A stretch of 64,000 bases of DNA, taken from contig JALIZF010001446.1 of the NCBI GenBank assembly GCA_029948255.1, positions 248,001 to 312,000 of the forward strand, in the 5' to 3' direction. The DNA comes from Telmatactis stephensoni (taxonomy: Eukaryota > Cnidaria > Anthozoa > Actiniaria > Isophelliidae). Below are positions 1-14,200 of this stretch, piece after piece. Position 1 is the first letter of the stretch. The number at the start of each line of letters is the position of its first letter. The translations under genes and the position numbers were made by a program. The notes under the pieces are model-generated. The model saw only the letters and a list, made by a program, of their open reading frames with translations, was not told where the DNA came from and searched no databases.

Positions 1-84
1 CTTGTATTTGCCAAATTTGGCCTCTTCTGTCACAGTTGAATCGTCTTCTCCTTCTCCGGTAAAGCCGGCAAAGGCAGCGGGAAT
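1..84 (-). CDS. Exon of Ig receptor gene: start of cytoplasmic tail (truncated by window edge)
   Basis: The exon follows a tatactag acceptor at 85-86 and stays open for 28 codons to the window edge. It reads IPAAFAGFTGEGEDDSTVTE and then EAKFGKYK. Its phase 0 entry fits the phase 0 exit of the transmembrane exon. The acidic, Ser/Thr-containing composition suits an intracellular tail. Linkage to the gene is inferred from strand, phase and character. Confidence 0.5.
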   Translation of the reverse strand, partial: MPAAFAGFTGEGEDDSTVTEEAKFGKYK

Positions 85-3000
85 CTAGTATAAACTTCCT
101 AAAACTGTCCACAGTTGATCTTTCATCAAGGCGTCAAAGGCGATACAAAAATATTGCCGTTGGCGGCCTTTGCATCTAATAGATCAGGCAAAACGTTTTG
201 CCACATCATGTGGGAAGATAAACAAACACGTCTTTCCCCTCTAGAACTTGTTCAATAGCTTTTCTTTGGAACGGCTTTAACGTTATCTTCGTTTTATAGT
301 TGGTAATTCATTTTCAAAAACAAAATGGCGTCTTACCGGAAGTGAAGTTTCAGATCGGTATAATAAGACATAGTATGTGATTGGTCAAAATGTTTTGAAT
401 GGCATAACAAACGATTTCATTGGCTATCTCGTTTTTTTCGAGATGCGGATCATTTCTGAGTATGTTTGCAAATAAGTCGGACCCGTGAGCGAAAAAAAAA
501 ATTGTCAGAGAGCGAACTGGGACCGAATTATGGAATCAGTCTATGAACCAAATGTCGCTATGAATAAAATAAATTACTCCATAAACGTACTCATAATAGC
601 CACCAAACTTAAACTCAACTAGACGCACAATGGTGCGTTTACTCGTGCCCAGGTAGGATTGAGCCTGGCGTGGTATGCTGTGCATCATACAACATAACCG
701 AACTTCATCCAATCACATCATTAGATGTTGCAGACACGAGGAAGAGGACGTCTGTGAAATTTTTTAGATGCGCTTTAGTTTCTGAAAGTCTTATAATTTC
801 TCCATTGTTTGAAGACTGCAGAAATTCAGTTTGGGATACCTGCAGTGGTCTTACATTTAGGAACAGCCGTTACTGCAACAGGTTGCCAGTTGAATTCATT
901 TGTGTTACAGAATAGAAATGTTTTAAGATCTCCCTGGAATTCCTTCATATAATCTCTTTTCAGTTGAAAACCACATGTTTTTGACTGACCCAACTCTTCA
1001 TGCACATTAGCAGCAAGCAGCCCTAGACCACATTGAACTATAGACACAAAATGTTGCATTCACTCGGGCTACCAGCAATGGAGATTCTTCAATTTTTGGT
1101 AACCCAAGTAAATGCAACACCTTGGATTGGCAAGCTGTCATCAAAAGTTCTCAGCTCACTAGTTTTTTGTTTGTTTGTTGTTGTTGTTGTTGTTGTTGTT
1201 TTCTGAGGTGAGAAAACTGCATGATGCAGAGAAAAGCACTCAAAGCAAGGCAGAAAACAAATCAACCACCATTTAATTAGGTTTCTCATTAAGTGATTTA
1301 TTGCATCAAACTTCTTTTCATACATCTTCTTCATTTTAAGACATGATATCATGACCTGGCTAACAAATAAGATGCCCCTTGCTTCAATACTGGTCGTGTG
1401 GTTGTCTTGTGTAAATAATTTGTATAGTAATACAGTTGGGATTTGATGAGCACAACAAACATTTATCAAAAAGGCACTTATAATAGCACGTGGCTATAGC
1501 TTAGAATACCAAAATGAAATAAAAGGCATCAATATTGTGTTCTGCAGTACTAAAGTACAACTAAACACTTGATGTGGGCTTCCTGTGGTTGATATCAAAA
1601 TATTTCAAAACATGAACGCTCTTGGCTGCAAAAGTAATACAAGCTTAAATCCAGAACAGATAAGGTTTCAAATCTTTCGTATTTTTCTCTTTGAAGTACC
1701 AAATACATTATTGATATCTTGACCTCATTCGTTTCAAATTAAAGAGTAATATAAAAATTAGGTACTACCTAATAGCGGAGCTCCCATTTAAATATAAAAA
1801 TAATTTTAAATACTTTGTTTTATTTTTTGACGTTTTTGATTTAAATGAATTGGGCTTCCTGTGGTAATAGGCAAACAAAGATTGCATTTTGTTGTAAAAG
1901 TCGAAATAAAGATTATAGGTCAAGCTTTATTTCTTGCCCTTCAGTCTCCTGAAAATTATAAGGCTTTCAGCCTCAGTCACCATAGTGATGCTTATTCAGA
2001 TTCAGTCAGATTTTATAATTGACTTTGAAGTAGTGGTTCATAATTCTCAGAAATAGAATGCAAAAATCCCTCAAACTGATTTCATTCACATAAATACTGT
2101 TCAACCTGATTTCAACATCCTTCAATTAAACAATTAAACATTGCAGAACATTATATTTAGATTTTTCTGTCTTGATAGTATTGTGGCATCTGGGTTTTGT
2201 ACTATGTAGAATAGAATGACACAGATAAATAGTTGTCTTTACACAAAACAATAATTCTCTCTTCCAGGTTCCACTAATTATGACTTTAGATGAAATTGTA
2301 AAACAACTCAAAACAACTACTACCTAAAAGCAGAGCTCCAATTTCAATTTCAATATTTTTATGTTCTTGATTCAAATGAATTGGATTTCCTGTGGTAATT
2401 GTAAAAGCATTTTTAAAATAAGTTTTGGTTTTGGTTTGTATAGTGGGCTTGTAAGCTCAGTGACCTTTATTACAGTGAATTTTAATATTCAGATTCACTG
2501 TCAGATTTCATAACTGACTTTGTAGTGGTTCATAATTTTCAGAAATATAAAGCAAAATCTCCAAACCCTTTTTTAAATTGATACAAGTAATCAATGAAAC
2601 CTTTTCAACATCATGAATATTACAGAACAACATATCTTCATGTGTCTGTCTTTACTATATTAAATTTGTGACATATCTTGTTTTTTTTTGTGGTTGTTGT
2701 TGTTTTGTTATTTAATGTGGAATAGAATGACACACTAGCTAGGTGAATACTTGTCTCCCACTTGTCTCTTCCAGATTACACTGATAATACAGTTTTAAGT
2801 GACTATAAAAACAGCTAATTGAAATAACAAGAAAAAAGGAATTAATGGAATTAAGCATTTTCAGTCTGTATTTAAGGCTTCACAGGGCTCACTGAGCAAC
2901 TTCATGAATAAAGGTAAAACAACTCCAGTTTGCATGGCAAAATTCCTTCTTTTTTTCCTGTCAATTGTTTCATTAAATTCCAGACCAAAACTTGAGCTGT

Positions 3001-5331
3001 ATTTACACATTAGTGGGGTTGAAATAAGTTCAAAATCATTTTTTTACTTATTTTATTATTATTAGAACTAGTGCAAAAAGTTCACCGTAAAACAAATGTC
3101 GTTGTACATTTTATGTACTTGATCGAGTGTTTGTTTAAACTTGGCCACAGTTCAACGTGCATAAAAGTTTATTTTTTTAAAGACATCAATCCCAAATAAA
3201 AGATAAAAGATCAAATATAGGTACAAGAGACGTTTTGACATCATTTTCTGGCCAAGGTCTTTACCTTGAAGTGCTTTCCTAATTGTTGTCTTTAGAAGCA
3301 TAGTCCTATAGATCCTTGTTTCATGATCATGCTCAATGCAGATGATTCTTGATTTCCAACTTTGGCTAGATTATAAGCAGCTTTACTGAAGGCATCTTCA
3401 CGAAACGAAGAATACACAATCCTCAATGACTCATTCATTATGAGAAGTTTTTTGAAGCTACAAATCCAACTAAAAAGTCGTCCAACTTTGAAAATGCTCT
3501 CTGTGTCCTTCGTCTTTCGAGCAGTTTTTGAAATGACACCGGGCCCGAAAAAATTCAAATGCACGTTGTTTTTTGCTTTAACCTGTCAAGATTGGCACAG
3601 ATTAATGATCATGAAAATCGCTAAATTTTTACGAGGTTTCTAGAGTAATATTTTTAAGTTTTGCAAGTTAAAACTGCAAGGAAACTGTAAATTAATTGGC
3701 CAGCGGTTACCCCTGTGGGATGTACAGGGACGTACGTACGGACACTGGGCTTCCTGTGTCGGTCCATGAAAAATCAACTCGATGGGTTACCATTTTTTCT
3801 TAGGTATGGTGCTCCGCTCGCGCGGGCCAAAGGCCCGCGCGGGAGCTCCGCTATAAGTCTCGAACGTGAGAATGAACGAAAGTCAGCTGCCATGCAGTTT
3901 CAAGGGTTTTAAATTTCAAAAGTCATCCCTATCCCATGATAGAAGAGATAAATAATAAGTCTTAAAGGCAGCTTAGTCACGTTTTGAGTTCGGTACTGAA
4001 GCGAAATCAAATATTTGGCTGCTTCGTCGGCAAACTAACATTTGAACTCGTGAAGTATCGGCCTCGATTCCTATTATAAAATTTCAAATGAAGAGGCTTA
4101 AATTTTACCTTGATTGAGACTCACGTGAAGCTGCTACAAAGCAATAACTGTATTTATAGTGGAGTTCAGGTTATTAAATGCCCGTGACTCGTGAAAAATC
4201 CTACACTGTTTTGCTTAATAAACTTGCTGGAACGTGCGCTGCCTCGTTTTCATGCTTGCGCACATGCACCCCAGGAAATCATTAAAAAAACAGCTTAAAA
4301 TGTTCCCAAACCAGCAAAAAGCATATAAACACGTGACAAGATAATATTTACTACATAGTAAGGCGAAACAAATTTTTTTTTCTCCATGAGGATTCGAACC
4401 CAGACCCGTCTATTTGCTTTTCGCTCAAAAAACAAAACAAAAACAACAACAACAACAACAAAACAAAACAAAACAAAAATAAACAAACAAACAAAAACTG
4501 AATAAAAGAGTAATAAATAGCCACGTTTTTAACTAAAAATCGCAGGGGATACTAATCAACATGGAAGGACATTTCTCAGACTTTGCACTCTTACATAGCC
4601 TTACTCATTTTGTTTGTTCACTCCTTGTACAGTCGAGGTTTCCGATGTAATCAACGTACAGATAAGCTGCGCAGACACTAGGAGACGTTTTTCCTGCTGT
4701 ACTACGATGAGTGCCTTCAGCGTGAGCAGAGAAAAATAGTACAATAAAGAAATATAATGACCTCTGATACCCGTGTTGCTAATACCTGATTTTGTTATAA
4801 TTTTAAACCGCTTTAGGTGAGGTGTTATTCCCCCTCTTCGTTGCCGACTTTAATGGTTTTTTATTTGTCTTTGCCCGTCTGATTTTCGTTATTTTTTTTC
4901 TGAAAATATCAAAAGGAAAGCCAATCGTGAACGACATAAAATCATTATTACGAAAAAATCCAAAATTATTTGATTCATGCAGAATATTCGAAACCAATAT
5001 CTCCTACTTCTTTAATTTTTTCGATTTCTGTTGTGCATTTCGTGAGACAAAATAGAAGCCAGCAGCAAGGATGTACGGTAACTACATTTGATTTTTTTTT
5101 GCTGTATCTAGCTGAGTGATCTTACATTGTTGCTAATTTTATGTGTGAGACGACTTCTCAGTGATCAACATATACGGGTGGCAGGCAAAACAAACACACA
5201 AACAACTGAACAAACAAAACAAAAATCTTGCATCCACATTGCGAGGTGACTTTTTTTTTGCCGCGGGTTGCAATTTTGTACAGTGTAAGGCGGCTGTATT
5301 CATTTTTTATTTCAGTGTTAACGACTACAAA

Positions 5332-5386
<55 letters not shown>

Positions 5387-5958
5387 GTAAGTAAGTAAGT
5401 AAATAAATAAATAAATAGAAACAATAAAAAAGAACAAACAAACAAACAATTACAACAACTTACAAAGTAAGGCATGTACATGTAGTTGCAAGTTGACAAA
5501 AAGATTGTTCTTCAAACAAGATGTAAATCAAAAATTGATCAAAGCATTCTTGCTTTGATTTTTAAAACTGACTTTTCATTATAGTGAGTCTAGCATGCAC
5601 TGCACAGTGAATTAATGAAATCAGGCTATTTGATTATAGCCCTGCTTAGCTTGACAATAATATTACCTTTTTCACGCAGCAACAACAGTAAACAACAACA
5701 GCAATGATAATGCCAACTACTGCAAGTACTCCAAATGCGATACCAACTTTTGCACCAACGCTCAGTTCTTCTTTAGATCCTGATGATAAGGGGGGGAAAA
5801 CATCCAGATGTAAATTATGTTAATATAGTTATATTGCAATGATTATAATGATAGAACTTCTCGCAAGGAACTGCAATGGGAATTCCAAAAAGCGGTGGCG
5901 ACTCCATGGGGTAAATACTTCATTTGTTGTAAACATTATTAATAATAGGAAACCCTAA

Positions 5959-6026
<68 letters not shown>

Positions 6027-9000
6027 AAAGAAAAAAAGAAAAAAAAAGGAAACCTTACTGTAATTACCAACAATTCCACCCAACAACATGAATAAAGCAC
6101 AGAGTAAATAAATCTGGGTGAAGATCTGGGTGAACAACATCTGGGTGAAGTTATTGTTGATTATAGTAAGGCTTTCCTGTGGCAGCTAAATAACTGTCAT
6201 TTACAAGATCAATCGATTGGATGATTGAATGAATGAATGATTAAAAGTTTGAAATATTTATTTTAAGGAGAAAATATACAGACAAAGTATTCAACTACCA
6301 CAGGAAGTCCAAACTCACAAAGGGAGGTAAACATGATCTGTATACACCTATTTCAATAAACGTTGTCGGTATCAAATCTATGCGAATCACCCGAAAGGGA
6401 TCAGTATTGGAAGAAATGAATAAAGTCATAAAATCACAAAAATCTCACATTGCTCAAATGAGCTTTTATCAGGTATTTTTAAAATCGTAAAACAGAAAAA
6501 GAATTACCATAGCTGGAAAGAGCATGTTAAAATTAGCAAGACAGTGAAGTTTGAAGGAATTACATCCAAAACTCATGAGAATATGAATTTTTGAAAAGTA
6601 TGAATTTGTAAGAAAACCTTTGCTGGTAGGCATCTCTTGCCTACCTGCGAATGTTTTCATACAAAATTTCGATTTTGGAAAATTCATATCTTCATGAGTT
6701 TGAAAGTTACTTCATTCAAACTTCACAGTTTTACTAATTTTGACATGCTCTTTCCAGCTATGGTAATTATATTTTTGTACTTTAACTTTTGGAATTACAT
6801 GATAAAAGCTCATTGAGCTTGCTCTGACCTTATACACTAAACTAGAACTTCACTTATTGATGCTAAAGCCAATACCAAAGTGGAAAAGAAGGGGAAGTTT
6901 TGCTAATACCCCTCATTTTCGGTCTTTTCGCGTGGGCTTGAGAGCTCTCATATGACAACCTTTTTTGAAATAGGTGCATATGGGGTAAAAAGAGAACTAG
7001 CCTTGAACCACAGTTTTTTGTTTAGCCAGAGGAACCCACGTAGCACTACGTTGATATAATATATTCATAAAATCTGTTGTATTCTATTGCCATTTTATCG
7101 GTTGATATTTTTATGAGTAATTCATTATATTTTTTTATATAATAGAATTTTACGAGCGCGCGATCTGATTGGTCAATTAGCCATACTTTATCAGAGTACA
7201 GATAATAGAAGTGACGTCACAAGATCAAAATCTTGTACTCACAATGTTTGTTTTGAGTCCTTTCAGCGTATTTCATTTGTAAAATTAGCAAAAACTTTAT
7301 AAACACAAGAAAATCTATCCCTTTATATTGTGCAATCCCTCGCGACCAAGTCAAAACAAGTCTGGGAAAATTCCCGCCATTTTCTGTTAGCGGACGCGCG
7401 CGTTTGTACACCCGAACAGCGGGAAAAGGCAATGTGATGAAAGGAAAGCAAACCTCTTTGCTTTTAAGTTGACTTTTACGTAAATAACACGAAAAAAAGA
7501 CAGCAAATGTAAATGTTGGTTTCAAGGCAAAGCTGACGTCTTCTTCTTTGCTCGTAAAATTCTATTATATAAAGCAAATAGATCAGGCGTAGCTATGTTC
7601 TGTACTCTGATGAAACACTCCTGAAGCTGTAAAACACTCAAAAAGCTATAGAAATCACTCGCCTACGGCTCCAGTCGTGTTCCATCAGAGTACAGAACAT
7701 AGCTACTGCCTGATCTATTTGTTAAATAAATATATTACATCCACTATGGCATTCCTTTGAAGACAAAAATATATATTGTATGATAAAGCTCAAGTCAAAA
7801 ACAGTAAAATACAGTGGATTCCAAAGAGGGAGGGAGGGAGGGAGGGAGGGAGGGAGGGAGGGAGGGAGGGAGAGAGAGAGAGAGAGAGAGAGAGTCAGGG
7901 GAACTCATACAATGTAGAAATCCTATTTTTCTGACAATTTAAAATGTACTATGAAAAACAGCCTTGGAGGCCCAGGGCAACTCAGGTATTTACAAACCAG
8001 ATTCCCTGGGTCCCCATGGATGTGTGAAACTATAATTAATCATACATTGACAGCCTCTATACGGGCTGTGCCCTGGTGCCTAAGTTGTCTAATATTTAGA
8101 CAATGACACTATCAAATTGTATCATGGTAGTGAGCCTGAAGGGTTCCCAGGGCTTGCTGATATTTGAGCTGCATCTACATAAGCAAGATTTCGTTGACAC
8201 TGACAAGTTTTCATCTTTGTGTACAGTAGATGGATGAACAAGTTTCCCTTGGCATTTAGTGCTTGTCAAGAAAAACGTGCTTGTGTAGATGCTACAAGTT
8301 TTCCTTGGCAAGTTTCTTTGTGCCCAGATTACACAGTCCTTTGTAAGATAGAATACTTGAATGTCAAATTTCCTTTTTGTCTACACAAGCAAACCTTTAC
8401 AAGACAAGTTTGCCTTGAAAAGGAAAACACTGGCATGCCAGCTTTCAAAATAGTAATTAATATAAGTTGACAAAGAAAGATGGTCATTTTTCGTCAACTA
8501 TACAATTAAGTCAAGCAAGTTTTTCTTGAGAAGGAAAACTTGTCAAAACTTGTGTATGTGATGTGGCTTTAGAGCTCATCTTTAATTTGCTCATCTTCAA
8601 TGTCAGCTACATAAATCACTTAATGTCAAACAGCTAGTATGGACAAAGAGACCTTATTACACTTGCCTTTTGGTTTTGTTACTGGTGGCTCTAAAATAAA
8701 GCAAAAGAGAATGAATGGAAATGGAAGTTAATAGGCCTATGTGTACAATGTAAAGTGTAGGAGCCAGTTGTACAAAGACTGGATAAGGGCTATCTGCAGG
8801 ATAAATACTCATGAATCCAGTCAACAAAATTCATAGCTCAAGATTTTCTGGTTGATAATTTATCCAGGCTTCACCTGGAACAACAAAAGCACTTTGCACA
8901 TGCATACAATGCAGCATTTTACAGTGTATGTAATATAATATTAGGTGCTACCTAATAGCAGAGCTCCCATTTATAATAACTAGACGCCTAATAGGCGTTC

Positions 9001-11169
9001 ACTCGGGCTACACCTGTGTATAGTACTTGGGGAGAAATGGAGAACAGAAGTTGATGGAAACCAGTTTGACTTGTCAGTGTCTTTTGATTGCAAAAATGCA
9101 TGACAAGTACTCCCAGAGTAGAACACAAATTATATTGGGGAGAAAGTAGTTTGTACATAATTGTACCACATCATGGTGGTTATTAATATACTGCTGGTCT
9201 TTTTATCACACCAGACATATACAGTATACAGTCTGCTTTATTTTGTAAATGCCTACCAAATGATTCAATATGATCTAAAGATAATACACTTATTTATAGC
9301 TCAGACAATTTAAATTTCTATTCTGTACTTTTTTACTTTGATTTATGGAAACAAAACTTACAAACTGTGGCAGACTGTTTCGATGTCCAAGTTAAAATGA
9401 TTTGGATATTGCTGTTGTCACATTGGTAGATTCTAGAAGTACCACAGTTACCTTTCTATGAAATCATTTCAGTTTCTCAACACAACTTTTCAATACATGT
9501 ATGTATTACCATGTTTTTAATATGGAGCAGATCAATGATTATAGCAGTAGTCAGTTGCTGATCAGATTTATCAGATTTAGCATAAATGCTTTATTTGAAG
9601 AAGTGTAATGTCATACAATATATGGTCAGTACCGATACCATATATAGCTCCTCCGTGCACATCAATCTGATACTACTACATACAGTAATATCTTCAATTC
9701 AATCCACTTTATCTTGTTTCTGTGAACATGGTTGCACAAAGCTTGTACAAATTTGTGGTTGAGTATCACTTTTCATTGATTGAAAATATCATTTTGTACA
9801 TTCTAAAATTATTCTTCAATTGTTGCTAATATAAGGTCTCATAAACATTACTATCATTTCCATGATTATCCATCACTATATTCTTATCTGCTAACATTGA
9901 GCATGATTGACAATAAAGTGCATTCAATATAATCATGACATTGTACAAAATACAGATTGCACTAAATATTTATAAGTTAATAATAAAAAATCATTTGTTT
10001 TCCATTGTTTATTTGGTGTAATTTTGCACCATTTACTAATTCCTGTTTCCTGGCTTAATTATTGAATACACCTTAGTCACCTTATTACGCAAAGGCAAGA
10101 ATCTCCTAGTCTTTCTAGTTGGCCAAAAATCGACAAAATGCAAAGGCTATAGCCCATGAAAAATCGTCAAAAATGGCATGTTGTTAGTTAATTAGTTCGT
10201 TTTTAACACGGCTCTCAGGAAGAGCATGACTGTAGACACCGTGTAAGCAAATATTATGTGCAAGCAGTAGTGAAATCTTATTAATTAAAACAAACTACTG
10301 ATCTATTAAAGACAATATCTCCGCGTGTCTTACATGTCTAGTGTCCTCACTGAAGTGAAGTTCGCTGCCACAAATCGATCTGTCTCGTGTTCTTGGACGA
10401 TCAATACATTATAAGTTGATTACAACAGCTGGTAAGAAGGTCATCACTAAATTCGAGAATTCGATATTAACGATTAAAGCAAAGTATCTTGAGATTAAAA
10501 GCCAATAGTTCGAAAAATTCCGATTGATAGCGTCCGCCATTTTGTTCTCAATCTCTCGCGACCACAGGAAGCCTCGTGGTCAACAGTGTACCCCAAAGGC
10601 TTCTGGGTAATTTGCCGATTTGCGACGTTGATAGATAGATAGATAGATAGATAGATTGATAGACCGAAAAGGTAAACCTAGACTCGAGCTACCACAGGTA
10701 GCCCGAGTAATAATAAAAAGTATTTTATATAGCGTCAATATCCAACAGTTCAACAACGCTTTGCTACTCCTCAGTTTAAAAAGGTTAAAAAGTGATTTTA
10801 AATTTTAAATTTATCAATGCAGTGATTTTTTTTTGTAAAATATATAATTATATATACACATATACAAGCAGTACATAATTCATTACAAACACTACTTCAG
10901 CTTAGATTAAAATTTTAAAAAGTATTTTTATTAAAAGTTAAATTGAAAATTAATTACTACTGTATGCCTTTTTAAAAAGAAACTTTTTAAGCTCGCACTT
11001 AAAACAAGAAATATCCAGACATTGTCTGATGTCTGAAGGAATGCTGTTCCATAGCTCAGGAGCAGCATTTGAAAAAGCTTGTTTGCCATATGATTTTAGT
11101 CTGAAAGAACCTCTGGTTAAGAGATTAAATGATTTAGATCTAAGGGGAAGAGGTGGGACATATGGATGA

Positions 11170-11250
<81 letters not shown>

Positions 11251-14200
11251 CTTTATTGAGGAAAACTTTTTCATATAAATATGATTTTCAAAAAGGACCT
11301 CAAAAAAAAAAAGTGAATAATAATTTTCAATATTTTGTTTTTGACGTTTTTGATTCAAATGAATTGGGCTTCCTGTAGTAATTGGCCCCCAAAGACTGCA
11401 TTTTGTTGAAAAAGTTGAAATAATAAAGATTAGAGATTAAGCTTTTTATTATTTGCTGAGAATTATAAGGCTTGCAAGCTCAGTCACCTTTGTTACAGAT
11501 TCAGTCAGATTTTATAATTGACTTTGTGGTAGTGGTTCATAATTCTCAGAGATAGAATTAGGCAAAAATCCTCCCAAACTGATTTGATTCAGAACCATTT
11601 TAACATCCTTCAATTAAATTGGACATTTTAGAAAATTATACTTTTATACTGTATATACTAATACTTTTATACTGATACTTTTATAGTCAATCATGATCAG
11701 AAAACTTAATAAGGCTTTGAGGTCATTCTTCAAAGCAAAAAATAACAAAGGAAATATCTTGTAATTTCTCCTGCTTGATCAATTACATTATGCTCAGACA
11801 AGTCAACCAACACCATATTCATGAACCATTTCAAACCAGTATTATAAAAGTCGAAAAATGGTGTGAAGAGTCACTAGCTATCAGGGACTGTGGAGCCGGG
11901 GGGGGGGGGGGGGGGGGGGCTGTGGCCCACCCACTTTTTGAGAAATACAAGAAAATTTAATGATTAGAGAGGTTTCAGCCCCCCCCCCCCCCCCCCCCCC
12001 ACTTTTTAATGACTGCCCCCCACTTTTCAATGTGCTCCGCGGTCCCTGCAGGCTATAAGATGTTTTGGCCTATGGGCTATAAAGGGTTAAACAGTAGATG
12101 AAAATCAGTAATTTTACTTACTTTCTGTAGTAGCAGGCCAAATTATTGGTTTGTGAGTTGTTGTTACATCTGGTAAAGAAAATGAGATACATTGTATAAT
12201 TTAATAATAATAATACCTGGAAGCAGTGTATCAGCAACTTTCAAATAATTATATTTTAGATTTTGAATTCCTTTCAAAAACATGCACTTGTAATGAATCT
12301 ATCAACCAAGTCCTTTACAGGGACAAATAATTATACAATATAATTATGTAAACATTAAATTTATTGGAATGCCAAAACCATCAGATGTGGGAATGATATA
12401 ATAATACAATCAATTACATATTACACAATATAACATATTACAATTATATAATTATAATACAATATCTATAATTAGTATAAAAATATCTGACTGTAAAAAT
12501 GCATGTAACCTCCAATATTTTGAAAACGCACTACCGGTACTGTACACAACTTTATAACATACCGGTAGCTACAATCTTAAGCCCGCTCTGATGGCCAGAA
12601 CATGCACTATCTTCATCACCGTCTTTTTCAAAGCATTTGTTTTTAAGATGGCGACACATATAAAGTGCGCTCTGATTGGCTGAAAAATCTATGAACTATT
12701 TCCCCATGGGCTGCACGGCTCCGTTTTTAACGTTCTAGGCTCTGTTATAAATGAATTAGACAACAGAAAGCTGCTTGCCCATGGCATTATAGACACACTT
12801 GAGAAAATATAGAGAACTCTTAACAAACAAGAGTCGCACTTGGCTACGCCTTGTGCCACTCTTATATATGTTTGTTAATCGTTCTTTATATTTTCTCTCG
12901 TGCGTCTATAACGCCATGGGCACACGGCTTTCTGTTGTCTAATTGATAAACTAGTGGATCCTCTTGGTATGGACACTTTAAAATAATGTTAAACTCATCA
13001 CCAATAGATGAGTTTGGCACAGGTGCTTGGTCAGTGGGAGGTGCCTGGCCTAGATGCAGCCGTTACCATGGCAACCCTGTCTCAACCCACTGAGCACCGT
13101 CACACTGAACAAGTCAGTGGAGTACTTACCTACTTACCTTAGAGGTGGGAGGGTGGGAAAATGCAATACCACAAGCGTATACGCAAGCTAGCTAGCATAT
13201 GCGAGATGTACTTTGATCCATGACATTTGATCCTGTAACTTAATCTGCGATATCTGTGCCTGGATCGCCATTGTCGCGACAGTATGATTGCAAGCTAGCG
13301 AATCAGCAAATGCGAAGCATGCCATGAGCACGTGGCCTTGCTAGACAGCATCAGATAACACTAGTAAACGGCAGGCAGGCAAGGGCATATATACCGGTAC
13401 CGGAACCCCATAAATCCATCAAGTTAGGCATTCACTCCCTACTGCGAGCTAGCGATTATGCAACAATGTATAAGCAGTGCTAATTGCTGAAGTTTAACTT
13501 TGCCTAAATTTCATTTAGCCACATTTAAACTCATCACCAATAGATGAGTTTGGCACAGGTGCTTGGTCAGTGGGAGGTGCCTGGCCTAGATGCAGCCGTT
13601 ACCATGGCAACCCTGTCTCAACCCAATCTATCTCCAAGGTGCTTGGAGAAGGAGGGACAGGGTAACAGGTACCTCCCAACCCAAAAGACCCAAGCACCAC
13701 ATGCTCAACAGAGAATTAAGCAACAGCTTACCTAAGAAAGATGACGAGAAAGGGATGCTAGCGACTCCTGCAGGCGTTCTTATGTATGACATATAAGCGT
13801 TACTAGACCAACGGCCAAGTGACTGAATGAGATGATCAGGAATTCCGTTACGGGCGGCCACTGTAGCCGCACCTATTCTAAAGCTATGGCTGGAAAAGTT
13901 CCCCACAAATCCAGCACTGGAAAAGATTGATCTGAGCCATGATGTTAGCAATTCTCTTGACAACGGACGTCCATCCGTTAACAGAAACAAAGGTCCAGGG
14001 GCTCCACCTCTAACATTTAAATATGCTGTCATTGCCGTAACTGCACATAATGGAAAGAATCCCCGACCTATGTGGATGTAGCAACCACTCCGAAATGGAT
14101 CTGTCTTCGAGGCTTTAATGCAAACACGCAGACATGAAGGCGAGGTCAAATTGTCGAAGGCTAGGTCTTTGACCTGAAGATGCAAAGCAGAATTGAAGCT

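Larger units (their letters stand above)
85..5666. other. Intron with dispersed repeats and simple repeats
   Basis: No exon can be supported here. The stretch holds two copies of a dispersed repeat (1824-2130 and 2340-2650), a TTG run near 1177-1200, an AAC/AAAAC run near 4433-4490, an AAAT microsatellite (5331-5416) and a GC-rich hairpin at 3815-3850 (GCGCGGGCC against GGCCCGCGC). Short open frames in it have no family features. Confidence 0.5.
5780..8666. other. Intron with three foldback elements and simple repeats
   Basis: No exon is supported. It contains a poly-A tract (5959-6024), foldbacks at 6452-6818, 7136-7571 and 7577-7720, and a GGGA/GA microsatellite (7829-7894). Polymorphic runs such as the 66-base poly-A are prone to assembly error. 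Confidence 0.5.
8691..12121. other. Intron with repeats, no exon seen
   Basis: It contains a GATA microsatellite (10629-10660), an AAT microsatellite (11170-11250), R1 copy 3, and mononucleotide G and C runs at 11899-11919 and 11980-12000. A short motif with CTACCTAATAGCAGAGCTCCC at 8947 recurs at 1766 and, inverted, at 32050. Confidence 0.5.

Noticed and set aside
3715..3912. Small gene containing the GC-rich palindrome
   Set aside because: The GCGCGGGCC hairpin belongs to a recurring repeat leader (GCTCCGCT-type motif seen at several places). The frame has no conserved features.
4380..4412. tRNA gene or SINE on the minus strand, from the T-arm-like GGGTTCGAATCC
   Set aside because: No acceptor stem, anticodon arm or A box lies at the right distance, and the sequence passes into AAAAC repeats. 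At best it is a worn SINE remnant.
5158..5499. Hydrophobic 113-aa membrane protein
   Set aside because: The Leu/Ile/Tyr-rich frame is a translation of the AAAT microsatellite.
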